NCBI RefSeq assembly: GCF_017875315.1
Contig: NZ_JAGGMM010000001.1
Span: 992,001 to 1,056,000 of the forward strand
Reading direction: 5' to 3'
From: Methanomicrobium sp. W14
GTDB taxonomy: Archaea > Halobacteriota > Methanomicrobia > Methanomicrobiales > Methanomicrobiaceae
DNA length: 64,000 nucleotides
The notes beneath the pieces are model-generated. The model had not been told where the DNA came from and did no database searches. It worked only from the letters and a program-made list of their open reading frames with translations. A program made the translations under genes and the position numbers. Positions 16,776 to 25,526 of this stretch are shown here, in pieces. Position 1 is the first letter of the stretch. Each line of letters opens with the position of its first letter.

Positions 16776-18035
16776 ATGAAGAAAAAAAGAGATTTTCTGG
16801 TAACAGTTTCTGTTGTTTTTCTGGCGGCAGGGTACCTGCTAAGGGACAAAAAAATAATATTTGCAGGACTTTCAATATCGGCAATACTCTTTTTTGACCT
16901 CTTTATGCTGGACAATAAACTTTTCAAAATAAAATCAACACTTTTTTTCTCAAGGGGGACCCATAAAAAAATCATCACAGGGGGAAAACCATCAAAAGTA
17001 AAAGCAGAATGCAGAATAAATCTGCCCGACTATACCGCAGTCGAGATGGAGGACCTCATCCCTGACGGAGCCTTTGTTACAGAAGGTACAAATAGAAGCG
17101 GACTAATAAAAAAAAGCGGCAGTTTCCTTCTTAATTATGAAATTATCTGCCAGTCCCACGGCATAAACAGGTTCAAAGGGATTGTTATTACGGCATTCGA
17201 CACTTGTTTTGAAAGAAAATTAAAGGTTAATGAAAGTTTTCCTGAAAAAAGCGAAATAAAGGTCTTCCCTAAGCCTTCGTTTGTCTCGGAAAGCTCATAC
17301 CTGTATTCTGGAAAAAACACAGAAAAACCCGGGATAATCATGGGTGACGACATAAAATGGCTACGTGAATACTCTTTCGATGATGATCTCAGAAATATCG
17401 ACTGGAAAGCATCTGCAAAGCATGAAAAGCTGTACGTAAGGGACCGTACATCAATCAAAAAAGATGTTCAGGTAATCTTTATTGACCTTCCTGATAAGGA
17501 CAACAATGATTCGGACAGGTACGCAGAACTTTTAAGATCGGCTTTATCGTCTCTTCTTGTAAGCATGGACAAATCTATGGGAATACGCATAATTGAAATT
17601 TCAGGGGCAAACGTAAAAAAAGTCCGCAGGTCAAAAAATATTCAGCCTGAGCTTTTTGACCTGTTAAACGAGATTAAATCCGCACCAAGGGAAAAATACC
17701 TGTACAACTATTATCCTGGGAAATATGAAAGAAAAACAGATGAAGATTCGCCTTTTTTCGATTCGGTCAAAACAGGGATGAATGGTTTTTATGATGCAAA
17801 GACATTCCACATCTTTGAAAAGCAGGTTCATAACATTCTGATGAAAGAAAATGCCGGAAAAGATATATTCGTAATTGCTGTCCCGAAAGGTGATCTAAGC
17901 CACCTTAAACTTATATGCGGCATTGCAAGGTTTGGCGGACTGCGGTCATTCTGCTATCTTCCCAATAACGAAACGGCTACAGACATGCTTGCAGGTCTGA
18001 ACCTGTGCGGCTTTAACGAGGTGAAAGTAATATGA
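16776..18035 (+). CDS. DUF58 protein, MoxR partner
   Basis: The 419-residue protein begins with two hydrophobic segments and a beta-rich domain, then carries the DUF58 signature REYSFDDDLRNIDWKASAK (residues 197-215). After it comes VQVIFIDLPDKDNNDSDRYAELL, the place where a von Willebrand-type fold starts; the metal-site DxSxS of active vWA domains is changed to DLPDKDN, so metal binding is uncertain. DUF58 proteins pair with MoxR in bacteria and archaea. The gene follows MoxR by five bases and overlaps the next by four. Confidence 0.88.
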   Translation: MKKKRDFLVTVSVVFLAAGYLLRDKKIIFAGLSISAILFFDLFMLDNKLFKIKSTLFFSRGTHKKIITGGKPSKVKAECRINLPDYTAVEMEDLIPDGAFVTEGTNRSGLIKKSGSFLLNYEIICQSHGINRFKGIVITAFDTCFERKLKVNESFPEKSEIKVFPKPSFVSESSYLYSGKNTEKPGIIMGDDIKWLREYSFDDDLRNIDWKASAKHEKLYVRDRTSIKKDVQVIFIDLPDKDNNDSDRYAELLRSALSSLLVSMDKSMGIRIIEISGANVKKVRRSKNIQPELFDLLNEIKSAPREKYLYNYYPGKYERKTDEDSPFFDSVKTGMNGFYDAKTFHIFEKQVHNILMKENAGKDIFVIAVPKGDLSHLKLICGIARFGGLRSFCYLPNNETATDMLAGLNLCGFNEVKVI

Positions 18036-18478
18036 ATGAAAAAAATATGCAGGTCACTGCAATTGCCGCAATAGCTGCAACTGCTCTTGTGGATATAATC
18101 CTGTCAGGCTACAAAATTGCACCAGCTCTTTCACTTGCTGTTTTTATTGCAGGAACAGTCATGTACTTCAGAACAGAGCCACTTTCGGTTGTAATATTCG
18201 GGGAGATTGTAGTTATTACATCTTTTTCTTTTTATTTCATGCTAATAACGCAGTTTATCATTGGAATCTATTTTTTCTTTGTTTACGTATCAAAAGAAAG
18301 GCGTCAGCTCCTGGTTCTCTGCATATCCTTTCTGTTCATTGAATACTTCTTTGCCTGTGAAGCTTTCAGGATTAATACGGCAGAATACCTCTTCTTGGCA
18401 TTTTTTGCAATCGCTATAGGCTACATAACCGTTCAGATTCACAGAAGAAAAATAGCCAAAAATGCAGGAGACTTATAA
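18032..18478 (+). CDS. Integral membrane protein of the MoxR operon
   Basis: I do not recognise this 148-residue protein. It is almost wholly hydrophobic with about five or six membrane segments and short polar loops, and ends in a charged tail (HRRKIAKNAGDL). Its start overlaps the DUF58 stop by four bases, and its own stop shares a base with the next ATG (TAATG), so it is firmly in the operon. Confidence 0.6.
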   Translation: MNEKNMQVTAIAAIAATALVDIILSGYKIAPALSLAVFIAGTVMYFRTEPLSVVIFGEIVVITSFSFYFMLITQFIIGIYFFFVYVSKERRQLLVLCISFLFIEYFFACEAFRINTAEYLFLAFFAIAIGYITVQIHRRKIAKNAGDL

Positions 18479-19404
18479 TGAGGATATTTCAGCGGTTATT
18501 GCCTGGTAAAAAGGACCTGAGAAAAAAAGAGCGAAAAAACTCAAAAACTCTTGCTTTTAAAAGAAGTCCGAATTTCTACGGGGAATTCAATACATTTCCG
18601 GCAGTTTCGGTGATTCTTATAGGATTGTCAGTAATCCTTCTTGCAACGGCACTTCTGACGAACGAAAACGACTTCACAACGGCAGTTCTTGTCGTAGTAG
18701 CACTGGCAAATTTCCTGACCGCTTTAATCATTTCCGCATTTACCGAGACAAAAGGTATAAACCCTCTTTTTTCCTCCATGCTTTATCCCCCGCTTATAAT
18801 CAGCAGAGCAAAATTCTTCTCAGAACTAAACGTCTTCGGCGATGCCTGCTTTATACCAAAAGAAGTAGCAGGCTCTGATGATACTATACAGTTCAATCCC
18901 ACAGGTGAATACAAGGGATTTGACTACAAAAAAGAGATGTTTTCAACAGACACTAAAAAAACCGCCGGAATTTTCACAACCCCTTCATCAGAATCCCTGA
19001 TGCTTTGCCTGAAAAATGACTACAGCCTTTCGCTGCTGCATTACGAGGAGGAAACTTCAGACCTGACGGAAGAGTTAAAGGAAATAACAAAGGAAATATT
19101 CTGTGAATCCTTCCCGTTATGCGAAGACGTAACACTAACTCAAAACGGTGACGAGATGATATTCAGTCTTAAGGCATTTGCACTTACTGACGGGTGCAGA
19201 ATAGTAAGGGACGAGTCTCCGAAATGCTGCACTGCATCTCCGTGCCCCATCTGCAGTCTTATTGCAGCAGCTACAGCAGAGTACTCAGGAAAAATTGTGT
19301 CTGTGTCGGCTGTCAGACCGGATTTTAAAAAGGGTGATTTGACGGTTATTCTAAAGGTTCTCTCACATCAACCCACAGGTGAAGGTCACGGTAGCTTGAA
19401 TTAA
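18478..19404 (+). CDS. MoxR-operon protein with two membrane spans and a C-terminal Cys cluster
   Basis: The 308-residue protein has a basic N-terminus, two membrane spans near residues 40-90, and a soluble C-terminal part. Near residue 250 it has four Cys residues spaced CC-x4-C-x2-C (residues 250, 251, 256, 259), followed by LIAAATAEYSGKIVSVSAVRPDF. The pattern recalls metal-binding V4R-like domains but I cannot confirm it. It is the last gene of the operon. Its 3' end overlaps the oppositely oriented DUF1616 gene by 59 bases, so both C-termini are coded by the same DNA. Confidence 0.6.
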   Translation: MRIFQRLLPGKKDLRKKERKNSKTLAFKRSPNFYGEFNTFPAVSVILIGLSVILLATALLTNENDFTTAVLVVVALANFLTALIISAFTETKGINPLFSSMLYPPLIISRAKFFSELNVFGDACFIPKEVAGSDDTIQFNPTGEYKGFDYKKEMFSTDTKKTAGIFTTPSSESLMLCLKNDYSLSLLHYEEETSDLTEELKEITKEIFCESFPLCEDVTLTQNGDEMIFSLKAFALTDGCRIVRDESPKCCTASPCPICSLIAAATAEYSGKIVSVSAVRPDFKKGDLTVILKVLSHQPTGEGHGSLN

Positions 19405-20332
19405 TCCTTTCAAATCCTGTTAGATTCTCGTCAGGGTAATCGTCTTTAAAAAGCAAAAACTCAAGTTTATTGTAATCTACTGACGGGATTTCAAACTGAT
19501 AATTATATTCTGCTGTTTCATTGTCAGGGACATTCACACGGGTCCTGTTCAAAACCTGCCATTTAACAATGGAAGAAGTGTTTGTCGTTTCATCAAAGTT
19601 TTGTGATACCGCATATGTTTCCACAAAATAGCTTACATTTCTGTATTCGTGGTTTCCGATTCCTATAATCAGTTCCCGGGGTTCTGTCGCGGCAAATTTT
19701 GTTGGGTAATCAGCCGCCTTTCCACCCTCGCCCAGGATATAAAACTCGGTGAACTTCTCACCTTCCTTTGGGACTGCAATCACAAACACCGTCGTTGCAA
19801 TCGCGGCGATTATGGATATAACAAGAACTACAGAGATTATTTTGTCGGTTTTTGACTGATCTTTTGGAAACAGTTCTTCTCCTGCTTCCGCTGCCATCTC
19901 TTTTACCGGGACCCTGTACCTTTCTTCACCGGGGACCTGATAACGCCTGAACTGGGCAATAAAAAGCATAGCCACAGTGAAAACTGATAAAGACACGACA
20001 ATCGGGTCAAGGCGTATTCCCCACGGAGTATAGTTAAGCCCGAGACCTATCAGAGGAACTACAGCTATCGAAAGGCCGAAGGAAAGAGCTGCCCTTTCTA
20101 TGCCGTCAATATCCTTATTCGAAGGAAAAAGGGCTGCAATAAGTGAATACCCGGGAATAAAAAGTACAACAGGAAGAGCAAAGACAATACGAAGAAAAGT
20201 CTCGTTCAGATATGGTATATATATAAAGACCACTGCCAGTACAAGCCATAAAAATACAGCCAGGAGATCCAAAAACAAATTTTCCGGTGAAAAAGCATCC
20301 AGTATATTATCGTAAATATCGTCTTCAGACAC
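19346..20332 (-). CDS. DUF1616 membrane protein
   Basis: The 328-residue protein has five membrane segments in its first 190 residues, with VVLFIPGYSLIAALFP near residue 55 and ERAALSFGLSIAVVPLIGL near 80, both hallmarks of DUF1616. After the last span comes an extracytoplasmic beta domain (EFYILGEGGKAADYP, then ELIIGIGNHEYRNVSYFVE), also seen in archaeal members. DUF1616 proteins occur near surface glycan and S-layer genes. The gene is convergent with the MoxR operon and overlaps its last gene by 59 bases. Confidence 0.85.
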   Translation of the reverse strand: MSEDDIYDNILDAFSPENLFLDLLAVFLWLVLAVVFIYIPYLNETFLRIVFALPVVLFIPGYSLIAALFPSNKDIDGIERAALSFGLSIAVVPLIGLGLNYTPWGIRLDPIVVSLSVFTVAMLFIAQFRRYQVPGEERYRVPVKEMAAEAGEELFPKDQSKTDKIISVVLVISIIAAIATTVFVIAVPKEGEKFTEFYILGEGGKAADYPTKFAATEPRELIIGIGNHEYRNVSYFVETYAVSQNFDETTNTSSIVKWQVLNRTRVNVPDNETAEYNYQFEIPSVDYNKLEFLLFKDDYPDENLTGFERINSSYRDLHLWVDVREPLE

Positions 20333-20351
20333 GGAAAAATCCTCAAAAATA

Positions 20352-21578
20352 TTATTGTTGTTTTTTGTGCTTTACATTTACCCAGACATAGGCCAAAACC
20401 GCTGCAACCACTACCACTACAAGAAGATATACCAGCGGGGACATACCTTCTTCTGAACTCTGCTCTGAACCTGACTGCGTGGATGATACAGTTTCACCCG
20501 ATTCTATAAGGGCAAAAGTCCCTTCGTCCGAAACAGAAGCAACGATATACCCGTCCCGGGCAGAGGAGGAGAGTTTAACCCATTCGCCGTCTTTATACAT
20601 CCCTACAAACAGACTGTCAGAATTTTCTGAAGAAACTGAATCGGGTATCCGGAAGTAAATATTTCCTTTTATTTCACTTCCGTCCGAGATAAGTGCATAG
20701 ATTTTTCCAAGAATATTCCACCCTGGCGGAACCGTATCAGCAGAGTCATACATAATTACGGCTCCTGGTGCTCCGTTTCCGGCATAATACAATTCTTTGT
20801 CAGATGAGGCTACAGTATCTGCTGTTTCAGCGATACCTGATGCCGATATCGTCCCTGCCGGACTGTATGTCTCTTCAGGTGAACTGGTCTCTGTTGACTC
20901 TGCAAATAACCCTCCTGCTCCAAAAACTCCGCCTCCGGAAGCACCACCCGAAGGAGAAGTAGTTTCAGTTGGCGTTGAAGTGACAAGACCGCCTCCTACA
21001 ACGATTTTGGAATTGGTTACGGTTTCCCCTGCGACCCTGCAGATAACAGTGATTATTGCATGCTCAATTCCACTTATTTTAAAAGAGATTTCCCCGGAAT
21101 CAGGGCCGGACTTGGTTCCGATAAAACTCAGGTCAGTGTTTACGATATCATCCCCCCCGGATGTACCTTCAACCCACATATTGTCATATGTACCTGCACT
21201 TACGTCCTGGCTTTCCGAGATACTGCACTTGTTTTCAGAATCACCGTACTTGGTAACAGTTTTAATTGTCCCTGAAGAGTCTTCATAATTCAGGGAAAGC
21301 ATCACCGAATTATCCGCCGTTGCGCTTACTGTCCCTGAAGAAAGAGAAAAAGGAATGACAAACGTATTGATATTCATCGTATAGCCACTATCAGGGGTTA
21401 CGTCAAGTTTTCCTCTTATAAGAAGAGAAAAAGAAGATCCGTCCGGAATATCAGAATAATCAACAGTTAATGTATCACCAGAGTCTAAGGATGTAGGATA
21501 AACATTTATACTTGCAGCTGTACCGGCACCTGTGAACATAACGGCAAATATAAAGAAAATAAGGATTTTTCTGAGCAT
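20352..21578 (-). CDS. Secreted, membrane-anchored Ser/Thr-rich surface protein
   Basis: The 408-residue protein has a signal peptide (residues 1-22, ending TGAGTAA), a beta-rich domain to about residue 200, a Ser/Thr/Gly/Pro-rich linker (about 205-265), a second domain around PPGWNILGKIYALI to EGTFALIESGE, and a C-terminal span (PLVYLLVVVVVAAVLAYVW) with a basic tail. The second domain recalls the domain preceding archaeal surface anchors, where a PGW motif and a final FAL strand recur. The ATG at 21578 lies about 27 bases from the shared TATA-like box, which fits a leaderless transcript. Confidence 0.7.
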   Translation of the reverse strand: MLRKILIFFIFAVMFTGAGTAASINVYPTSLDSGDTLTVDYSDIPDGSSFSLLIRGKLDVTPDSGYTMNINTFVIPFSLSSGTVSATADNSVMLSLNYEDSSGTIKTVTKYGDSENKCSISESQDVSAGTYDNMWVEGTSGGDDIVNTDLSFIGTKSGPDSGEISFKISGIEHAIITVICRVAGETVTNSKIVVGGGLVTSTPTETTSPSGGASGGGVFGAGGLFAESTETSSPEETYSPAGTISASGIAETADTVASSDKELYYAGNGAPGAVIMYDSADTVPPGWNILGKIYALISDGSEIKGNIYFRIPDSVSSENSDSLFVGMYKDGEWVKLSSSARDGYIVASVSDEGTFALIESGETVSSTQSGSEQSSEEGMSPLVYLLVVVVVAAVLAYVWVNVKHKKQQ

Positions 21579-21599
21579 AATTATAATACAATTACCAAA

Positions 21600-21610
21600 T
21601 TATTTATATC
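21600..21610. promoter_or_regulatory. TATA-like box shared by two divergent surface genes
   Basis: TATTTATATC read forward and GATATAAATA read backward are the same bases. The centre is about 27 bases from the ATG of the minus-strand gene (21578) and about 23 bases from the ATG of the plus-strand gene (21628). Archaeal TATA boxes lie about 26 bases from the transcript start, so one box could serve both, though only one at a time. Confidence 0.45.
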
Positions 21611-21627
21611 TTCATACAAATAGTAAT

Positions 21628-23328
21628 ATGCAATATTGCCGGGGGGAAAAGAGTATATCTGATGCAATAAACTGCAGCCATATTTTAAAATTTCTTATAG
21701 CATTAGTGATGTTTTCTCTTCTGGTAGCCGGTTCATCCGCCGCAGATTATTTTATTACAGCAGACCTTGGTTCTGTTTATACCTACCAGGGGACAAATGT
21801 CAGGTACATAAAAGCAGTTGATGTCAGCGACACTTCGATATCAGAAATGAAGATGGTAGCCCCTGCTTACGGGAACTCGGAATACCCCCAATACCTAAAA
21901 ACAATAGGTTCCCCTGAAATAGAGAGTGTAGAAAGAATTTTTTCATCAACAAGCGGAACGGTAAAGGGAGTCACAGTCACTATATCAAAGGCTGATTCAA
22001 CAGTAAATTACAACAGTCCTTTATATGATTACATATACACAGATCTCCCATACCTTCCTCATATATATTCGGAGATTCCGGGTGAAAACGGAGTATTAAT
22101 GCTCGTCAGGGCCAATGAATCGGCTAAAAAAGAGGATATAACAAGCAAAAGCGATCTTATCCTGCTCCAGGAGGCAGCCTTTCTATACGTCGCAGAATAC
22201 CCCAACAGGAGTATTCTGTATAAAGTAGTATCGCCTCTTTCGGCAGAAGGGACTACATACGAAGGAAGTGTAACACCATATTACAATAAAAGCAATTTTG
22301 GGGACACAATCACCCATTCCGGAAACCCTGTGAGCTTAAATGGTTATACTTCATTTGGTGCGGGTTTCCCGTCCGGTACCCAGAGAGAAGGCCACTACAG
22401 TGCAGTTGCAATGTCCTATGATAACATTGATACATTTTCTATATACGGGTACCTTGCACCGATTCTACTTGACGGAGACAGGACAATCACATGGAACGGC
22501 GCCCCGGTTCCTTCAGAATATACAAAAGGAACAGGAGACGTGGCGCTTTCTCTAAGTGGTACATCCGGTATCAGTGACATTGCATATTTACTGATTAAGT
22601 CCGACGAATCATACGATGTAAAAGTAAATGTCAACACGACCGCTCTTGCGGACAAAGTCAACAGCGAATGGAGTTCTTTTGCCTCAACGGTCCCCGTAAT
22701 CTCAAGCGTAATGGAGAACATCATACTTAACGGAGTCGGTTCTGGAGCTGACGACCCATATACTTACGCTGTCAAAACAAGCGGCTCCTCTTCATATCCG
22801 TCAGAAGCATCTTCATGGTCTAAAATAGCAATAACACCAGGTTACGGGATATCAGGGTATGCAAAGTCATCATCCGTCACAGTATCAGGCGCGGATTTAA
22901 GCACTCTTACACCCGGATCATATTACGTCTATCTCTTTGCTGTAAATTCCGGTATGACAACAAAGGCATTTGACAGGCAGACCATCACTATTGCCGCACC
23001 AGCACCGACACCAACGCCCACCGGCGGAGGGGGAGGCGGCGGTGGCGGCGGAGGAGGTGGCGGATACGCCGGCCCGGTCGTCGCCGGAGAAGAAGCAAAC
23101 GTGACCTCCACTGAAACCACAACCCCGACAGAGGAAACAATAGCTACAACACAGCCGACTCCAACCCCTACGGAAAACATTACCCCGACAGAAGTCACGC
23201 TGTACGAAGAAAGCGGAATCCCAATATGGGCCTGGGCTGTAATATTAATTGCAATTATTGGACTAATCGGTGGAGCCTGGTATTACTACACCAGAATAAA
23301 TGAACCCGACAAAAAAGAGGAAGAATAA
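21628..23328 (+). CDS. Secreted, membrane-anchored surface protein with polyglycine linker
   Basis: I do not recognise a named family. From ATG at 21628 the protein has 566 residues: a late signal segment (FLIALVMFSLLVAGSSAA), a beta-rich ectodomain, a run of 14 glycines (23025-23065), a Thr/Pro-rich stalk and a C-terminal span (WAWAVILIAIIGLIGGAWYYY) with an acidic and basic tail. The frame is open back to 21532, but that would overlap the divergent gene and add a non-signal extension, so I prefer 21628. The start remains uncertain because the expected transcript start is close to or just after it. Confidence 0.65.
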   Translation: MQYCRGEKSISDAINCSHILKFLIALVMFSLLVAGSSAADYFITADLGSVYTYQGTNVRYIKAVDVSDTSISEMKMVAPAYGNSEYPQYLKTIGSPEIESVERIFSSTSGTVKGVTVTISKADSTVNYNSPLYDYIYTDLPYLPHIYSEIPGENGVLMLVRANESAKKEDITSKSDLILLQEAAFLYVAEYPNRSILYKVVSPLSAEGTTYEGSVTPYYNKSNFGDTITHSGNPVSLNGYTSFGAGFPSGTQREGHYSAVAMSYDNIDTFSIYGYLAPILLDGDRTITWNGAPVPSEYTKGTGDVALSLSGTSGISDIAYLLIKSDESYDVKVNVNTTALADKVNSEWSSFASTVPVISSVMENIILNGVGSGADDPYTYAVKTSGSSSYPSEASSWSKIAITPGYGISGYAKSSSVTVSGADLSTLTPGSYYVYLFAVNSGMTTKAFDRQTITIAAPAPTPTPTGGGGGGGGGGGGGGYAGPVVAGEEANVTSTETTTPTEETIATTQPTPTPTENITPTEVTLYEESGIPIWAWAVILIAIIGLIGGAWYYYTRINEPDKKEEE

Positions 23329-23685
23329 AAATTTTACTTAATCTATTTTTATCAGGCATTTTTATACTGCAAAGAAAGTAAACTCCTGAACCAGATCTTT
23401 ATTGATAACATAGAGTCCCGAACCGGACATCTGAATATCCCTGAAATATTTTATTAATGACCTGTTTAAAATAAATAGGTTATATCTAAAATTAAATTTA
23501 ATATGTATATTATGTCTCAAAACTAACCTTCATACAAGAAACATGGGAAAATTACAATTTCAGACAAAATTACATTCCCAGCCAATAACCCCAAACATAA
23601 TGGCGTGAAAATAAAATTACAATAATAAAATAGCACATCACATATGAACAAACTTTCCTTTTAATTCTTCAAAAGAGGGCATCTC
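23329..23685 (+). promoter_or_regulatory. Upstream region of the pilus ATPase with three AT-rich direct repeats
   Basis: This 357-base gap is AT-rich. It has TATA-like sequence near 23478-23490 and three copies of AAAATTACA(A)T at 23548-23558, 23566-23575 and 23613-23623, all on the plus strand. They may be regulator sites, but in such AT-rich DNA they could be chance. A ribosome binding site AGAGG lies just before the ATG at 23686. Confidence 0.35.
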
Positions 23686-25443
23686 ATGAAAATTGAACGA
23701 CTACAGCTTTCCAAAAACAGAAAAGAAAACGTGACAAAAACTGTTGGTTCTGACAACAATCCCGATAGTCCGGATTGCAGTATCAAAAATGAAAAAAATC
23801 CTTTCAGAATTAAGTCAGGAAAAAAAACATTAAATATTTCAGAACTGACGTCAAAATTTGGATTTAACCTGAAAATTAAAAAAGACAAATCCAGAGAATG
23901 TTCAGGTCTAAAAGACGACTCCGGTAAAAAAAGAATAAATCCCGACGATGAAATCAATGAGATTTTTCAAAATTATTCAGATTTTGAATGTCCTCTTCCC
24001 GAATTGTCCGGTGATGAAATCGACTGGGTTGTCGAAAGGTACTGGCTGAAACCGCCTTATTCATATGTAAAAATTTTCAGGAACTGGGAATTCGACTTAA
24101 CCTATTCAATCGTAGAACCGAAAATAACAAAAAAAGAGCTTGTAATTCTCGAAGAAACATACGAGCACCTAAGATCAGTTCTCGTTTATGATTCACCCAG
24201 GCCGAAAGGAGATTTGAAACTTGATCCAATGTTTTTGAAACAGGTCATAAAATCGTTTGATCCCTCAATTACCTGCGAAAGAACTGATATACTAATATAT
24301 TACCTGCAGAGAAATTTTACCGGTTACGGCAAACTTGACCCAATGATGAGTGACGAGAACATCGAGGACATAACATGCAACGGCGCCGGCATACCTTTGT
24401 ACATATACCACAGAAAATACTGCAACCTCAGAACAAACCTTGTTTTCGACAATATCGAACTTAACAAATATGTCCTAAAACTGGCACAAAAAGCGGATAA
24501 ACAGCTTTCACTGACCACCCCGATTATCGACGCCGCTCTTCCGACAGGAGCCAGGGCACAGATCACTTACAGCGACATAGTATCGTCTAAAGGGAGCTCT
24601 TTTACAATCCGAAAATTCAAGACAGACCCTATGACCCCGGTTGATCTAATCTCAACCAAAACGTACAATGCGGAACTTATGGCATTCATCTGGCTTGCCG
24701 TTGAAAACAACAAGAGCATAATTATCGTAGGGGGAACGGCGTCAGGTAAAACGTCAACAATGAACGCCGCATCCTTTTTTATACCCACAACAGCAAAGAT
24801 TGTATCAATTGAGGATACAAGGGAGATTCAGCTACCGCACGACAACTGGCTTGCCATGAGAACGAGAGAGACAGGGATAACCTCCACAAAATCCGATGTT
24901 GACATGTTTACTCTTCTAAAAGCAGCTTTAAGGCAGCGCCCGGAATATATCATCGTAGGGGAAGTAAGAGGTGCCGAGGCGCAGACGCTTTTTCAGGCAA
25001 TGAATACCGGACATACCACTTATTCAACCATTCATGCAGGTGGAGTGAGTGAGGCAATCAACAGGCTTACGCACGAGCCGATAAACGTCCCGAGGGTTAT
25101 GTTCGGTGCACTTGACCTTATGGTAATTCAGGGTCTCCAGTTTGATGAAGGGCGCGGATTCAGGCGCTGCCTCTCAATAAACGAAATGGTTGTAAATGAA
25201 GGGGACATCAGCTGGAATGAAATTTACAGATGGGATCACATAAATGACGAATTTATCAAAAATACAAGAGAATCAAAAGTTTTAGGTGATATTGCATATA
25301 CTCACGGGTGGAATGATGACGCCCTTGAATACAATCTCCAGATTAGAAAAAATATGCTTGAAAGACTCGCTGACAAAAAAATTAACGACAGTATGCAGAT
25401 AAGCCACTTTATCAACGAGGTCAGAAAAACCTGCCGCAAATAA
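23686..25443 (+). CDS. Type II/IV secretion ATPase (GspE/TadA-like), pilus assembly motor
   Basis: The 585-residue protein has a variable N-terminal region, then the secretion ATPase core: Walker A GGTASGKTS (349-357), Asp box EDTREIQ (376-382), Walker B IVGEVRGAE (about 423-431) and His box TGHTTYSTIHAG (441-452). It drives pilin insertion or extraction at the inner face of the membrane with a TadC/ArlJ-like platform; the only such platform in the window is at 35122, ten kilobases away. A clear ribosome binding site (AGAGG) precedes the ATG. It is followed by an eight-T run that could end transcription. Confidence 0.95.
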   Translation: MKIERLQLSKNRKENVTKTVGSDNNPDSPDCSIKNEKNPFRIKSGKKTLNISELTSKFGFNLKIKKDKSRECSGLKDDSGKKRINPDDEINEIFQNYSDFECPLPELSGDEIDWVVERYWLKPPYSYVKIFRNWEFDLTYSIVEPKITKKELVILEETYEHLRSVLVYDSPRPKGDLKLDPMFLKQVIKSFDPSITCERTDILIYYLQRNFTGYGKLDPMMSDENIEDITCNGAGIPLYIYHRKYCNLRTNLVFDNIELNKYVLKLAQKADKQLSLTTPIIDAALPTGARAQITYSDIVSSKGSSFTIRKFKTDPMTPVDLISTKTYNAELMAFIWLAVENNKSIIIVGGTASGKTSTMNAASFFIPTTAKIVSIEDTREIQLPHDNWLAMRTRETGITSTKSDVDMFTLLKAALRQRPEYIIVGEVRGAEAQTLFQAMNTGHTTYSTIHAGGVSEAINRLTHEPINVPRVMFGALDLMVIQGLQFDEGRGFRRCLSINEMVVNEGDISWNEIYRWDHINDEFIKNTRESKVLGDIAYTHGWNDDALEYNLQIRKNMLERLADKKINDSMQISHFINEVRKTCRK

Positions 25444-25504
25444 AATCATGAATTAGATATTTCCAAGCATTCAGGTCAATGGAATAAAACATAAAACAGG
25501 AATC

Positions 25505-25512
25505 TTTTTTTT
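25505..25512 (+). terminator. Oligo-T terminator after the pilus ATPase
   Basis: A run of eight T on the plus strand, 62 bases after the stop of the ATPase gene. Archaeal RNA polymerase stops at such T-runs. The convergent regulator gene ends at 25527, so the run also lies between two converging transcripts. Confidence 0.5.
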
Positions 25513-25526
25513 AATAATTACAATTA

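Noticed and set aside
23025-23065. Phase-variable tract in the polyglycine region
   Set aside because: The glycine codons are mixed (GGA, GGC, GGT), so slippage is unlikely.
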